64,000 nt of DNA from Cryomorpha sp963741985 (GCA_963741985.1 CAVUKD010000002.1:248001-312000); one strand, 5' to 3'. Positions 29,007 to 38,508 are shown, counted from the stretch's first letter. Program-made: numbers and translations. The notes: a model not told the origin generated them from the letters alone.

Positions 29007-29840
29007 ATGACAATCGATGATTTTATACGAAATGCAGTCCGCGAGGATATAGGCGACGGTGATTATACTTCCGAAGCCTGTGTGCCCGACGATGCCATGG
29101 GACGTGCCAAAGTTTATATAAAGCAGGAGGGAGTTGTGGCTGGAACAGAAATTGCCCAGCACATAATGTATTTCATCGATCCCAATTTGCAGGTTGGCAT
29201 CGATATTGCCGATGGAACGGTTGTAAAGCCCGGCGATGTCATAATGACCATTAGTGGCAAAGTGCGGAGCATTCTTAAAGCTGAGCGACTTAGCCTGAAC
29301 TGCATGCAGCGCATGAGTGGGATTGCCTCGCTTACGCGAAAAGTCGTAAATGAGCTCGATGGTCTATCCACGAAAGTGCTCGACACACGAAAAACAACAC
29401 CGGGAATACGTTTCCTCGAAAAGCTCGCCGTACAAATCGGCGGCGGCAAAAATCATCGCTTCGGACTATACGATATGATGATGATCAAAGACAACCATAT
29501 CGACTATGCCGGAAGCATCGAAAAAGCAATCGATAGATGCGATACCTTCAGAAAATCAAACAAGCTGGACATAAAACTGGAAATTGAAGCACGCAACCTG
29601 GACGAGCTCAATCAAATTATAGCAGTAGGGCGAATCGATCGCATCATGCTCGACAATTTTAATTTTGCCGATTTAAAAGAGGCTGTAAAACGGATTAATG
29701 GCCGCTATGAAACGGAAGCAAGCGGAAATATCACCATCGAAACAGCGCGCGAATATGCTGAATGTGGAGTGGATTTTATAAGCATGGGTGCACTCACCCA
29801 CAGCGCGGGAAGTCTGGATATTAGCCTCAAGGCTTTTTGA
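29007..29840 (+). CDS. nadC: Nicotinate-nucleotide pyrophosphorylase (quinolinate phosphoribosyltransferase)
   Basis: Converts quinolinate and PRPP to nicotinate mononucleotide in de novo NAD synthesis (cytoplasm). The start is ATG 29007 (MTIDDFIRN), giving 277 aa like other NadC proteins; the frame extends upstream to a GTG at 28950 without conserved sequence. It has the N-terminal EDIGDGDYTS, then RKTTPGIRFLEK, GGGKNHRFGLYD, MIKDNH and IMLDNF active-site motifs. No other NAD genes lie nearby. Confidence 0.96.
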   Translation: MTIDDFIRNAVREDIGDGDYTSEACVPDDAMGRAKVYIKQEGVVAGTEIAQHIMYFIDPNLQVGIDIADGTVVKPGDVIMTISGKVRSILKAERLSLNCMQRMSGIASLTRKVVNELDGLSTKVLDTRKTTPGIRFLEKLAVQIGGGKNHRFGLYDMMMIKDNHIDYAGSIEKAIDRCDTFRKSNKLDIKLEIEARNLDELNQIIAVGRIDRIMLDNFNFADLKEAVKRINGRYETEASGNITIETAREYAECGVDFISMGALTHSAGSLDISLKAF

Positions 29841-29947
29841 TACCGTCTATCCCGCAACTATAAACAATTCGTTAGGAATAAGTCCTCTAACACCAAAAAT
29901 TCCTTTACATCCAAAAGTTTACCTTCGTATTTGATTGGTACTGATCT

Positions 29948-30907
29948 ATGGCTGGAATACTTGCGCATTGGAAAAATAAGATTCTGCGTTCACGCTTTGT
30001 GATCAGAAGCACCATAATAACCCGAAAAATTGTCATGCCCGGCTTCAACGGTCTCACACTCTATCAGGTTTTAAAATTTACATGGACCGGCATTCAAAAA
30101 GGACGGATTACAAACCGTGCAGCCGCAGTTTCCTTCCGAATACTACTTTCGCTTCCACCGTTAATCATTGTGCTTCTTTCGGTTATACCCTTTATTCCTA
30201 TTGCCAATTTTCAGGAAAGTCTCTTCAGCTATCTCTCAAAAACAATGCCTTCGAATGCATTCAGCCTGGTAGAGCACACGCTCAATGACCTCATAAATAA
30301 AAAGCAACAAACCTTAATAAGTGTGTCGTTCATACTGGCACTTTTCTATTCTTCGAATGCCATTCAGGCAATTCTCGACGGATTTAGCCGTAGCTATAAT
30401 ATTGCAAAACCGCATAGTGCAATTATTCAATATGCCCGATCTTTCGGCCTGATGCTCGTTTTGAGCTTCGCAATGATTCTCGGAGTAGGTCTCATTACCT
30501 TCAGTGGCCCGGTACTTTCCTATTTGCAGGAACTTAACATTATCGGTGGCGACATTATCGTATTCTTCATCGAATTTATCAAATGGATTCTGGTTATAAT
30601 AATCTTCGAAATAGGAATATCTTTGCTTTACAGAGCCGGTCATACCGGCCGTTGGCGGGCTTTGAATTCGGGCGCCGCTTTTGCCACGCTCGGATTTCTG
30701 ATTGTATCTTCCTTATTTGGATGGTATGTCAACAATTTTGGAAGCTACAATAAGCTCTATGGTTCGGTGGGAACTGTTTTGGTCGTGATGCTCTGGATCT
30801 ATTTTAATGCCATAGTTCTGCTGATAGGATTTGAAATAAACGCAGGAATAGAACGGGCCAGTGAACAAGACATTGCCAAAATCGAACCGGAAGACGTAAT
30901 TCTGTAA
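29948..30907 (+). CDS. YihY/BrkB family inner-membrane protein
   Basis: 319 aa with about six membrane segments, among them ILLSLPPLIIVLLSVIPFIP, LISVSFILALFYSSNAI, IVFFIEFIKWILVIIIFEI, ATLGFLIVSSLFGWYVNNF and VGTVLVVMLWIYFNAIVLLI. The family motif NAIQAILDGFSRSYN and the final FEINAG match YihY/BrkB proteins. The old names ribonuclease BN and virulence factor are not supported as functions. The role is unknown; it appears to stand alone. Confidence 0.88.
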   Translation: MAGILAHWKNKILRSRFVIRSTIITRKIVMPGFNGLTLYQVLKFTWTGIQKGRITNRAAAVSFRILLSLPPLIIVLLSVIPFIPIANFQESLFSYLSKTMPSNAFSLVEHTLNDLINKKQQTLISVSFILALFYSSNAIQAILDGFSRSYNIAKPHSAIIQYARSFGLMLVLSFAMILGVGLITFSGPVLSYLQELNIIGGDIIVFFIEFIKWILVIIIFEIGISLLYRAGHTGRWRALNSGAAFATLGFLIVSSLFGWYVNNFGSYNKLYGSVGTVLVVMLWIYFNAIVLLIGFEINAGIERASEQDIAKIEPEDVIL

Positions 30908-31271
30908 AATTTCACGGTTATATTTACGGACATGCGCCGGGTTTATTGAAATGTTGGGTCTGAATCTTCCGAACCGGAATCTCAGATTATATGGGCTTTT
31001 TCAAATTCCTAGATAGTATCAAATTTATAATGAGTGCTTTTGGTCCGCACACGCATTCATAATCGTTAAAAGCGTAAAATAGCACGATGAATCCTTTTTT
31101 ATTCCCGATAAATAATTACCTTTAAAGCCGTTATTTAATTTGATATAACTTCTAACCAATAATTAACCTATCTCCTCCTCCTATGAATAAACTTCCTTCT
31201 CGTTGCTGATAGCCAGAATTCTATGGCCAGCTTTCTATTCAACACTTTTTTTCTAACTAAATTTTAACCTA
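30908..31271 (+). other. Gene-free leader region upstream of the secreted-protein pair
   Basis: A 364-bp A/T-rich gap. TACCTTTA near 31117 is a one-off match to the TAnnTTTG -7 box and could be the promoter for the 31272 gene, giving an about 150-nt leader containing a CTCCTCCTCC run. No ORF, RNA gene or clear hairpin is seen. Confidence 0.35.
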
Positions 31272-31643
31272 ATGAAACCTTACAAAATTCTTGTTCTAGC
31301 CGCGTTTATTTTATTTAGTGCAAGCTTATATGCACAACCGGGCAATGCGACGGTATCAAAATCCGGAAGTGTACTATTAAGTGCCGACCAACCACTCAAT
31401 AGCGTCTATGCTATTGATGCTGAAAATTTTCACTTTGAAAATTCCAGCGATGCAATCGAATATTTCAAAACAGTGAACACATCGGATGTGGTATACCGCC
31501 CCATCTTAGAAAACAATGTAGTGATGATGTACCTACAGGTTAAAAAGCATCCTGAATGGACTAAAGAAAACTGGGCCGCCTATCTATTTAATAATAAGGT
31601 CATGAAAAAAGACAATGCTCCCCAAGAAACAATAACCAATTAA
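31272..31643 (+). CDS. Small secreted protein of unknown function
   Basis: 123 aa with a clear signal peptide (MKPYKILVLAAFILFSASLYAQ). The mature part of about 100 residues is hydrophilic and shows YAIDAENFHFENSSDAIEYF and a Trp-rich end (HPEWTKENWAAYLFNNK). There are no cysteines and no T9SS domain. It is 9 nt upstream of the 1295-aa T9SS protein gene and probably co-expressed, so it may be an accessory factor for it. It was not assigned to a known family. Confidence 0.65.
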   Translation: MKPYKILVLAAFILFSASLYAQPGNATVSKSGSVLLSADQPLNSVYAIDAENFHFENSSDAIEYFKTVNTSDVVYRPILENNVVMMYLQVKKHPEWTKENWAAYLFNNKVMKKDNAPQETITN

Positions 31644-31652
31644 TTTCCAACC

Positions 31653-34600
31653 ATGAAAAATTTTTATCAACTAATATCAACTCTGGTGGCCATGATGATG
31701 GTGCTAACCGGTTTCGGCCAAATAAGCGTCACCCCAGAAAATGATGCCACCGCACTTGCCAATTCCCTTATTGGCTCAGCAAGTAGTATAACCATTGTAA
31801 GCGCGACTTTTACCGGCGATCCAACCTCGGCTGGAACTTTTACAGGCGGCGATTTTGGAATTAGCCAAGGAATATTGCTTACATCAGGAGGTGCTGCATT
31901 GGCTACAGGATCAAATATATCTGGTTCAACGAGCCAGATTAATGGAACTGCAGGTGATTCGCAATTGGATGCGTTGGCAGCACCGTTCCCAACAAATGAT
32001 GCATGTGTTCTATCGATTTCGTTTATCCCTGACGGAAACAGCCTTGAATTCTCCTATGTCTTCGCATCTGAAGAGTACAATGAATATGTCTGCTCATCTT
32101 TCAACGATGTTTTCGGGTTCTTTGTTGATGGGGGTGCCTATTCAAATGAGAATATAGCCCTAATTCCCGGCACAGACCCAGCCATTCCGGTAGCCATAAA
32201 TAATGTAAACAATGGAACTGTTGGTGCAAATGGTCAGGCCTCTAATTGCACCGATCTTCAACTTGCCAATAGCGCGTTTTATGTAGACAATACGGGAGGC
32301 AACAATATCGAATACGATGGTTATACTACTACACTTACAGCTGTTATAGCAGTAGTTCCGGGCACCCAATACACCATAAAACTCGCCATCGCAGATGCAG
32401 GCGATTCTGCTTTAGATTCCGGAGTATTTCTTGAAGGAGAAAGTTTTGTTTCCGTAACATGCGACGGCGGCGTGGTTGAAGCTGATATTGATTTTCCGGC
32501 TACTTACTGCCAAAACAATCTTCCTGAAAGCATCACCCCTAGCCATTCATCAACAAGTAGCCAAAACGATAGCTATGTATATGCAGTTTCGAATTCATCG
32601 GGTTCGATCGTAGCTGTGGTAAACGAAGGCGATTCATTTAACCCGCAAGGATGGGATCCGGATACCTATTCCATTACGGGTATAAGCTACTCCGGAAACT
32701 TATTCGGTGTGAATGATGATGGAAACATCGGTAATATTAGTGCTGATGGTTGTTTTGACACCACCGATCCGGTTTCATTTACTATCGAGGAATGTGAAGA
32801 TGTTGACTGTCCTGAACTGGGCGCTAATGTTGGTGACACTTGCGATGATGCCAACCCCAATACTGTGAACGATGTGGTTACCGTTGATTGCACTTGTGCA
32901 GGAACTCTTATTGAATATGATTGTCCTGAACTGGGTGCTAATGTTGGTAACGTTTGCGATGATGCCAACCCCAATACAGTGAACGATATGATTACTGCAG
33001 ACTGCACTTGTGCCGGAACTCTTATTGAATATGATTGTCCTGAACTGGGTGGAAATATCGGCGATCCATGTCCGCTTTCTACCGAGCCAACTTTCCAAAA
33101 AGCCAACGCCGGTGGAGTAGCTATGGGCGTAATTGGTCCAGGATGTAATTGTATTCCACAACAGGTAAACAATTGCTTGAACTGGGAATACTTTCTGGCA
33201 GATTATGTTGGCGGAGTAACAACCATCTATAAAGTAGGATTGAATGATGCGACTCAGGAGGCCATCCTCACGGTTCTGAAAACAGTAAATTATGAAGTGC
33301 ATATTGCCTACAACGAGAGTGACGGACTCCTCTATCTGGTTCAAAAATCAGATGGCTCTTTCCAAACACTCGATGTATCCGTGGTGAATGGAGCACTTTC
33401 GGCTTTTGTACCACTTAGCTCTCCACTTTCGGGAAGTATTCAGGCAGGCTTTGCACAAAATGGCAAGCTTATAATCGGGTCGCAAGATTCAAATGAATTT
33501 GTTTCGGTAAATATAAATACCGGAGTGCGCTCATTTTACGCCAACGGAGATATTTTCGGTGGAGATATGGTTTTTGACAATTCCGCACAGCCATTCTTTG
33601 TGACCCGCTCCAGTGGAGTGCTTTACCAACTAAATCCCGGTTTTACAAATGTCATGATTGGCAGTGTACCAACCACGGTAACCGGATTGAGCCTGAAGGA
33701 TGACAACAGCTTCTTAGTGTCGTCGAGCGGAAGTTCTCAATTACTCGGCCGCACCAATGCGGGAGCTAATAACGGTGCTTACGACATTATTCTCAATGGT
33801 TCCGCTTTTACAACTTCAAGTGGAGATATGTCGTCGGGTTGTGCAGGCCCTGACTTTGAGGAAGGTGACTGTACATTGTTTAGTATGTTCTATGTAAATC
33901 ATGACGCTTCATTAAATGGATCTGATCTATATCGTGTACAATTTACCCCTACCGACGCGATTCTTACCTTTCTTACCAATTCCCCTTTCGAGGCGCATAT
34001 TGGTTTTGATGCGATGAACGATATCGTGTATATGGTAGATAAACAAGGTCTGTTCATCCGAGTTTACAACCCGACATTGGATATTTATTTAGGCGACATT
34101 CCACTCACACCGGGACCTGCGGCGATAACCGCTGTGGTATTTAACCCCTCCGATGGTATGCTGTATGTGGGTGATGACAGCCAAAATAAAATCTACACAA
34201 TTGATCCGACAAATGGTAATACGGTATTTTATGCCAATGCACCGATTAGTGGTGGGGATTTGGCAATTCAGGGGAACATCCTTTACCTTGCTACCAAGGA
34301 CGGTTCGAAACTCTACGATATGACCGGCGGAATCCCGACGTTAATAGGAGGTATCCCTGCGGTGATTAATGGTGCTGCTCAGGCAAATAATACTACCGAT
34401 CTGATATTATCAAATCGAAATACGACTATTTTCAGTTCCATAGATGCAGCAACTGCCGCGCCTGTAAAAACCTACAATGCTATGTTGAATGGATCGCCCT
34501 TTACACTCCTAAATGGTGACATGGCTGCAGGTTGTGCCGATGGTGGAAATGTTGAAGAATGCGAAAACTTTGACTACTATTATATCGCTGACAATACTCC

Positions 34601-35540
34601 GGGAATACCTCAGGGGAATGTCTATAGTGGTGAAATAGTGGGAACCAACTTTGTCCTTAACTACCTGTTCAATGCAGGAATGAGCGGACATTTAGCGGTA
34701 AGTACAACCAATGGAAATATCTTTGTAGTAAATAACAACGGTAATAATCTGAAAACCTTTGATGCTAGTGGAAACCTACTGAACAATGTCAATATTGGTT
34801 TAAATTCCACGTACGCGTGTGCTTGGAATTCTTCAAATGATATGGTGTATGTTGGTAGTGCCAATGCGAATGAGGTGTATGAAGTAGATCCTGGAACGGG
34901 CCTGAAAACTTTATTTGCAAGTGGTGTTCCCGTTCAAGGTGGGGATCTTGTCTTCAATAATGCCGGAGACCTATTCCTGATCGAAAGACAGAACAATCCA
35001 CCATCTCGCCTTTGGAATATTACCACAGGTGTGGCGGTACTTGTAGCCGATGTGGGACCTGCTATTAACGGAGCCGCAATCACAGATGCAGATGGATTCA
35101 TTATGGCCGAAGGCTTGGGATCTACCAACTTCCATATTTATGACGGAAATGGAGTTTTCTTAAACACCCTCAATTCGGTGGATAATGGCCTTAATCCATT
35201 CCCTCTTTACGATGGTGATATGGCGAGTGGTTGTATGGACAATGTTCAAGTTGTCCCTCCTGCACCTTTTGGAGGGTTACAATCCACAATTACTTCAAAT
35301 CCAAATCCTACCACAGGCCCCTCGCAGGTAGTATTTAACACACCCTCAGCAGGAAAAACAACTGTGGAAGTATTCGATATGAATGGAAGAAATGTGAAAA
35401 CCCTTTTTAATCAAATGGCCAACGCAAATCAGGAATACCGTCTCGATTACGACGGATCAGATTTACCAAACGGTGTTTACATTTATAGACTTACAAGCAG
35501 TGACGGGGTGAAAATTCAAAAATTCATGATCGCGCATTGA
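31653..35540 (+). CDS. Choice-of-anchor-L protein with T9SS type A sorting domain
   Basis: A 1295-aa surface protein. The signal peptide ends at GFGQ (about 23). The choice-of-anchor L domain (about 25-275) shows TFTGGDFGISQGILLTSG, LEFSYVFASEEYNEYV and NDVFGFFVDG. Cys-rich tandem repeats (CPELGANVG...CDDANP...CTCAG, about 386-470) follow. Three similar about 230-residue segments come next, each opening with a YYxxD/YFLADY strand and closing GDMA(S)GCA, likely propeller-like. The C-terminus has a type A sorting domain (TSNPNPTTGPSQVVF, VFDMNGRNVKTLF, LPNGVYIYRL, KIQKFMIAH). It is predicted to be a T9SS-exported adhesin or surface-layer protein. Two hairpins follow the stop. Confidence 0.88.
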   Translation: MKNFYQLISTLVAMMMVLTGFGQISVTPENDATALANSLIGSASSITIVSATFTGDPTSAGTFTGGDFGISQGILLTSGGAALATGSNISGSTSQINGTAGDSQLDALAAPFPTNDACVLSISFIPDGNSLEFSYVFASEEYNEYVCSSFNDVFGFFVDGGAYSNENIALIPGTDPAIPVAINNVNNGTVGANGQASNCTDLQLANSAFYVDNTGGNNIEYDGYTTTLTAVIAVVPGTQYTIKLAIADAGDSALDSGVFLEGESFVSVTCDGGVVEADIDFPATYCQNNLPESITPSHSSTSSQNDSYVYAVSNSSGSIVAVVNEGDSFNPQGWDPDTYSITGISYSGNLFGVNDDGNIGNISADGCFDTTDPVSFTIEECEDVDCPELGANVGDTCDDANPNTVNDVVTVDCTCAGTLIEYDCPELGANVGNVCDDANPNTVNDMITADCTCAGTLIEYDCPELGGNIGDPCPLSTEPTFQKANAGGVAMGVIGPGCNCIPQQVNNCLNWEYFLADYVGGVTTIYKVGLNDATQEAILTVLKTVNYEVHIAYNESDGLLYLVQKSDGSFQTLDVSVVNGALSAFVPLSSPLSGSIQAGFAQNGKLIIGSQDSNEFVSVNINTGVRSFYANGDIFGGDMVFDNSAQPFFVTRSSGVLYQLNPGFTNVMIGSVPTTVTGLSLKDDNSFLVSSSGSSQLLGRTNAGANNGAYDIILNGSAFTTSSGDMSSGCAGPDFEEGDCTLFSMFYVNHDASLNGSDLYRVQFTPTDAILTFLTNSPFEAHIGFDAMNDIVYMVDKQGLFIRVYNPTLDIYLGDIPLTPGPAAITAVVFNPSDGMLYVGDDSQNKIYTIDPTNGNTVFYANAPISGGDLAIQGNILYLATKDGSKLYDMTGGIPTLIGGIPAVINGAAQANNTTDLILSNRNTTIFSSIDAATAAPVKTYNAMLNGSPFTLLNGDMAAGCADGGNVEECENFDYYYIADNTPGIPQGNVYSGEIVGTNFVLNYLFNAGMSGHLAVSTTNGNIFVVNNNGNNLKTFDASGNLLNNVNIGLNSTYACAWNSSNDMVYVGSANANEVYEVDPGTGLKTLFASGVPVQGGDLVFNNAGDLFLIERQNNPPSRLWNITTGVAVLVADVGPAINGAAITDADGFIMAEGLGSTNFHIYDGNGVFLNTLNSVDNGLNPFPLYDGDMASGCMDNVQVVPPAPFGGLQSTITSNPNPTTGPSQVVFNTPSAGKTTVEVFDMNGRNVKTLFNQMANANQEYRLDYDGSDLPNGVYIYRLTSSDGVKIQKFMIAH
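32808..33060 (+). repeat. 114-bp in-frame tandem repeat inside the choice-of-anchor gene
   Basis: Units begin at 32808, 32922 and 33036 (TGTCCTGAACTGG each time), a period of 114 bp or 38 codons. Two complete copies and a partial third encode the Cys-containing ELGANVG...CTCAGTLIEYD unit. Copy number could vary by slippage or recombination without breaking the frame. Confidence 0.85.
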
Positions 35541-35578
35541 TAGAGTTTCAAGTCTTAATGGAAGGTTCCAGCAATGTC

Positions 35579-35659
35579 GAAGGCATTGAAAAGTGCCTTC
35601 AGGGGATTCAGTAAAAATGAATAAAAAGGAGCGAAAACCTCAGGGTCTTCGCTCCTTTT
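35579..35659 (+). terminator. Double hairpin terminator region
   Basis: Two hairpins follow the stop at 35540: GAAGGCA (35579-35585) with TGCCTTC (35594-35600), and AAAAGGAGCGAA (35624-35635) with TTCGCTCCTTTT (35648-35659). The second has a 12-bp perfect stem whose end is T-rich on both strands, so it may terminate transcription from both sides. The remaining gap to 35855 shows no gene. Confidence 0.75.
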
Positions 35660-35855
35660 GGCTTTACATTAAGATAAGATTATCGAAATTTTAAATTTGT
35701 TGCTCCAATGTAAAAAATTCAACAAAACGAGACTTTTAGTTGAACCGTATTTATTGTATCGAAAGCTTACCTTATCCGGAAGATCAATGACTTCTGCGCA
35801 AAGCGGTTATATTTGCGTAGTCTTCTACCATGGGTAGATAGTCCACTCTCCTGAA

Positions 35856-37400
35856 CTATACCTGAGCTAAAGTCCGGTAATCGGCTTTGGTAGCTTCGCG
35901 AAAAGTTATACCTTGAATTTTACTGTTCAACCAGATCGGATAATTGAAGAAATCAAAAATAACCTGATCGGTACTACTGTCTTTGTATGCTTCAATTTCT
36001 TTTTTAAACTCTTTGAATACATCAATCTTTTCAGGTTTACCGGCCATACGGGAAAGAGTTTTCATATAATTCAGAATCATTATCTCCAACTCATGATTTC
36101 GCTGTCGTTTTGTAAGATACCGCGATGTAGACTTGATAAGATACTCAAGTAAGTCAAAATTGCCCAGTTCATAATGGACGACGAGGTTGAACAAACGGGC
36201 GTAGCTGTATATATCCTGACGCAAATTTGGTTCATTATCATTAAGCACCCGGTTAAGCCATTGAAGAGATTCCTTATAATTTCCTGCACCGAAATAAACA
36301 GAAGCAATGCTCACCATAAAAAGCAATTCCTGTTCTTTATTCACCTTGCCTTCGCTGGATTCGATTCCATTCACAATATCATCAACGATCTGAATAGCCT
36401 TTTCAAATTCACCTTTCTTCTCATAAATTCGGAGCTCTGCGAGATAGGTCGATTTGAAAACCATGATCTCAACATCTTCTGAATTGAAGTGTGATTTTTT
36501 GACGAATCCGCGCATCGTGTCAATCATTTCTAGCGCCTCATTAATTCTACCTGTATTAATTTGTAAGGTGAGAATATTACTAAGCGTTCTAAAATAACGT
36601 TTGGGTAGATCCTTTCGGATCAGTGGATTGTCATCCAAAATTTCTTTTACCCGATTGAATTTCAGAAGTGCGGATTCCATATCCACATTTGCGGTAGCGC
36701 AAAAACCTTGAATATAATAACAGATGGTTGCTGCACGGTGACTCAAGGCTGTATTGCGCCCGATAATCAAGGGATGGTGGGAGATTTCTTCCACGAGTGC
36801 TTTGTCAGTATCACTGCGCACATACCCGCCACTTCTGAACACATAGTTTATTTTTGAATACAGCACGTGATATGCTGCAAGATTGCGCAATTTATCAATC
36901 ACATCGCGCTCTTCGCGAATCAAGGCATCAAGATCCTTCGTAAACTCCCCAGCCTCATAAGCCTCCTCCAATAGTAGTTTTTCCAAACTCAGCATTTCAA
37001 AGAGATAATAAAACTTTTCGTGCTCGATAGCCAGTTTTTTAGCTCTGCCCAGAAATTTATTGCACTCACTATATAAAGCCTTCTTGTACAAAATTTCGAT
37101 ATTCTTGATCTCCTGTTTGAGAATGCTGCTTATAGAATTATCGGCGTGATAGGCGCGCAGACTTTTTAATATCAGCTTGTATAAATGATTCTTTTCTGAT
37201 GGAAAATGTTTGATAAAAGTCTCACCCTCAAAACCTTCTTTGAGTAAATCTTCATCGTATTCTTTCTGCTTGTCAATTGCATCAAAGATTTTTAAATAGT
37301 TCTTATCTCCACTTTGGAGCGATGAAGAGAGTTTAAAAAATCTCTTTTCCGATTTGGAAAGGGATTTAATAAGATCGAATAAATCCGTAGATGGCTTCAT
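35856..37400 (-). CDS. Helical repeat (TPR-like) cytoplasmic protein of unknown function
   Basis: 514 aa without a signal peptide or membrane segments. It is almost entirely helical and charged, with TPR-like helix pairs in the second half (GRINEALEMIDTMRGF, GEFEKAIQIVDDIVNG, GNYKESLQWLNRVLND, GNFDLLEYLIKS). The N-terminus LFDLIKSLSKSEKRFFKL is distinctive. It may be a protein-interaction scaffold. It was not assigned to a named family. It lies just outside the duplicated eno-tail terminator that marks the end of the RHS island. Confidence 0.65.
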   Translation of the reverse strand: MKPSTDLFDLIKSLSKSEKRFFKLSSSLQSGDKNYLKIFDAIDKQKEYDEDLLKEGFEGETFIKHFPSEKNHLYKLILKSLRAYHADNSISSILKQEIKNIEILYKKALYSECNKFLGRAKKLAIEHEKFYYLFEMLSLEKLLLEEAYEAGEFTKDLDALIREERDVIDKLRNLAAYHVLYSKINYVFRSGGYVRSDTDKALVEEISHHPLIIGRNTALSHRAATICYYIQGFCATANVDMESALLKFNRVKEILDDNPLIRKDLPKRYFRTLSNILTLQINTGRINEALEMIDTMRGFVKKSHFNSEDVEIMVFKSTYLAELRIYEKKGEFEKAIQIVDDIVNGIESSEGKVNKEQELLFMVSIASVYFGAGNYKESLQWLNRVLNDNEPNLRQDIYSYARLFNLVVHYELGNFDLLEYLIKSTSRYLTKRQRNHELEIMILNYMKTLSRMAGKPEKIDVFKEFKKEIEAYKDSSTDQVIFDFFNYPIWLNSKIQGITFREATKADYRTLAQV

Positions 37401-37534
37401 TTAGGAATACTATAAATATTGAAAATTGAAAGTAAAACTACAAGCATTACAAAGACCTTGAAGTTTACCCTACGTCAAATATTGAAATAGCATTCCAATA
37501 AAACAAAAAAATGCTGCGATGAACCGATATAAAA

Positions 37535-37562
37535 AATAGCCGCACATTTCTGCGCGGCTATT
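37535..37562 (-). terminator. Duplicate of the eno terminator
   Basis: On the minus strand AATAGCCGC pairs with GCGGCTATT (37562-37554 and 37543-37535), followed by a T run at 37536-37531. It is the same stem and nearly the same loop as the terminator behind the real eno (56933-56960), and it lies the same way behind a diverged eno 3' end. It is part of the eno-tail duplication. Confidence 0.85.
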
Positions 37563-37591
37563 CAACTCAAAAATCTATATTTATAATCACC

Positions 37592-38023
37592 TTAAGGCAT
37601 ATACTTAAAATCCTTTCCGGGATAATAGGCCATTTTGCCAAGTTGTTCTTCGATGCGTAACAATTGGTTATATTTAGCTATACGATCGGCGTGGATTGAC
37701 AAACTGCTTGGCTGGGTCGGGCACAAAACACCTACCGAGTTGCGGGTCAAAAAACCGCGCCTCGAAGTCGTACATCTCAAGCCCCGTGGACACCGATGGG
37801 TCCCAATACTCGCTCGTCTGCAATTCTTTTCCAGCTGGTTGTCATTGTACAAATCTAAGTTATGCCTTACTGGTGGCCGACTACTATCTTTCAGCTCTAC
37901 TTTCAGCGTTACACGCATCCTGTCCAAACCTTCTAATTTTATCCCGCCCAATACCGTTTTGGTGAGTAGCTGGTTGGTGTAGCTTAAAGATTCAGGATTG
38001 CGGGTGTTGAGCTTGTTTGCCAT
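37592..38023 (-). pseudogene. Mosaic remnant: unknown N-terminal fragment, RHS core fragment, eno 3' end
   Basis: A single open frame of 143 codons that is clearly composite. Codons from 37690 down to 37592 encode the last about 32 residues of enolase (DRIAKYNQLLRIEEQLGK onward), 29 of them in a row identical to the real Eno, but with DNA only about 80% identical. 37692-37830 encodes an RHS core (KELQTSEYWDPSV, ARFFDPQLGRCFVPDPA), but in a different frame from the flanks. 37831-38023 encodes GGIKLEGLDRMRVTLKVEL and RHNLDLYNDNQLEK, which resembles, from memory only, a segment of primase-like proteins of Bacteroidota mobile elements. A functional product is unlikely. Confidence 0.8.
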
Positions 38024-38041
38024 TGAAATAAAAGTTTCTTG

Positions 38042-38169
38042 CTATTATTTGGTACAAATCTACAAGATTTTATGCTATCAGCCACTATTATCTTGTTTTT
38101 ATCTTCCTTATTTTAGCAGTATATTTGCGTAAACAAGCGATTAAAGACTTGTTTCATACCAAATAGTAG
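38042..38169. promoter_or_regulatory. Divergent promoter region with inverted 13-mers
   Basis: CTATTATTTGGTA (38042-38054) and TACCAAATAGTAG (38157-38169) are inverted copies matching at 12 of 13 positions, one at each edge of the intergenic region. Exact TAnnTTTG boxes lie inside: TATATTTG on + (38120-38127), facing the XRE gene, and TAGATTTG on - (38062-38055), facing the mosaic remnant. The inverted 13-mers are good operator candidates for the XRE regulator. Confidence 0.6.
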
Positions 38170-38175
38170 GGCAAA

Positions 38176-38508
38176 ATGGCGTCGTTCGGAAAAAAAGTTA
38201 GAGAGTGCAGGGATACGAAAGGGATTTCTCAAAATGAACTCGCAAAGCTCATTGAAGCGCATCATTCCATTATTGGAAAGTACGAGCGCGATGAAGTAAA
38301 ACCGTCTATTGATGTGGTGAAGAAACTGGCTACTGTGCTCGATACCACAGTAGGCTATCTGCTCGGGGAAACGGCTGATCAAGTACTCAAAGATCCGTCC
38401 ATGCTCAAAAGGTTAAACGATATTATGGCCTTCCCCAAAGATGAGCAAGACCATATTATTTATACGATTGATGCTATGATTAAAGCGGCCAAGATTAATG
38501 CGTTGTGA
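38176..38508 (+). CDS. XRE-family helix-turn-helix regulator
   Basis: 110 aa. The HTH_3 domain occupies about residues 5-62 (FGKKVRECRDTKGISQNELAKLI through GKYERDEVKPSIDVVKKLA, then LDTTVGYLLGE). A short helical C-terminal segment may dimerise. It is the only + strand gene in the island and sits at the end of the toxin cassette chain, transcribed toward the array (convergent with the last immunity candidate). It may regulate itself and the divergent remnant through the inverted 13-mers. Confidence 0.88.
   Translation: MASFGKKVRECRDTKGISQNELAKLIEAHHSIIGKYERDEVKPSIDVVKKLATVLDTTVGYLLGETADQVLKDPSMLKRLNDIMAFPKDEQDHIIYTIDAMIKAAKINAL

Noticed and set aside
37592..38023. A genuine 143-aa conserved gene
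   Set aside because: The ORF is open, but its middle third is RHS-core DNA read in the wrong frame and its end is a copied eno tail. It is better explained as a mosaic remnant.
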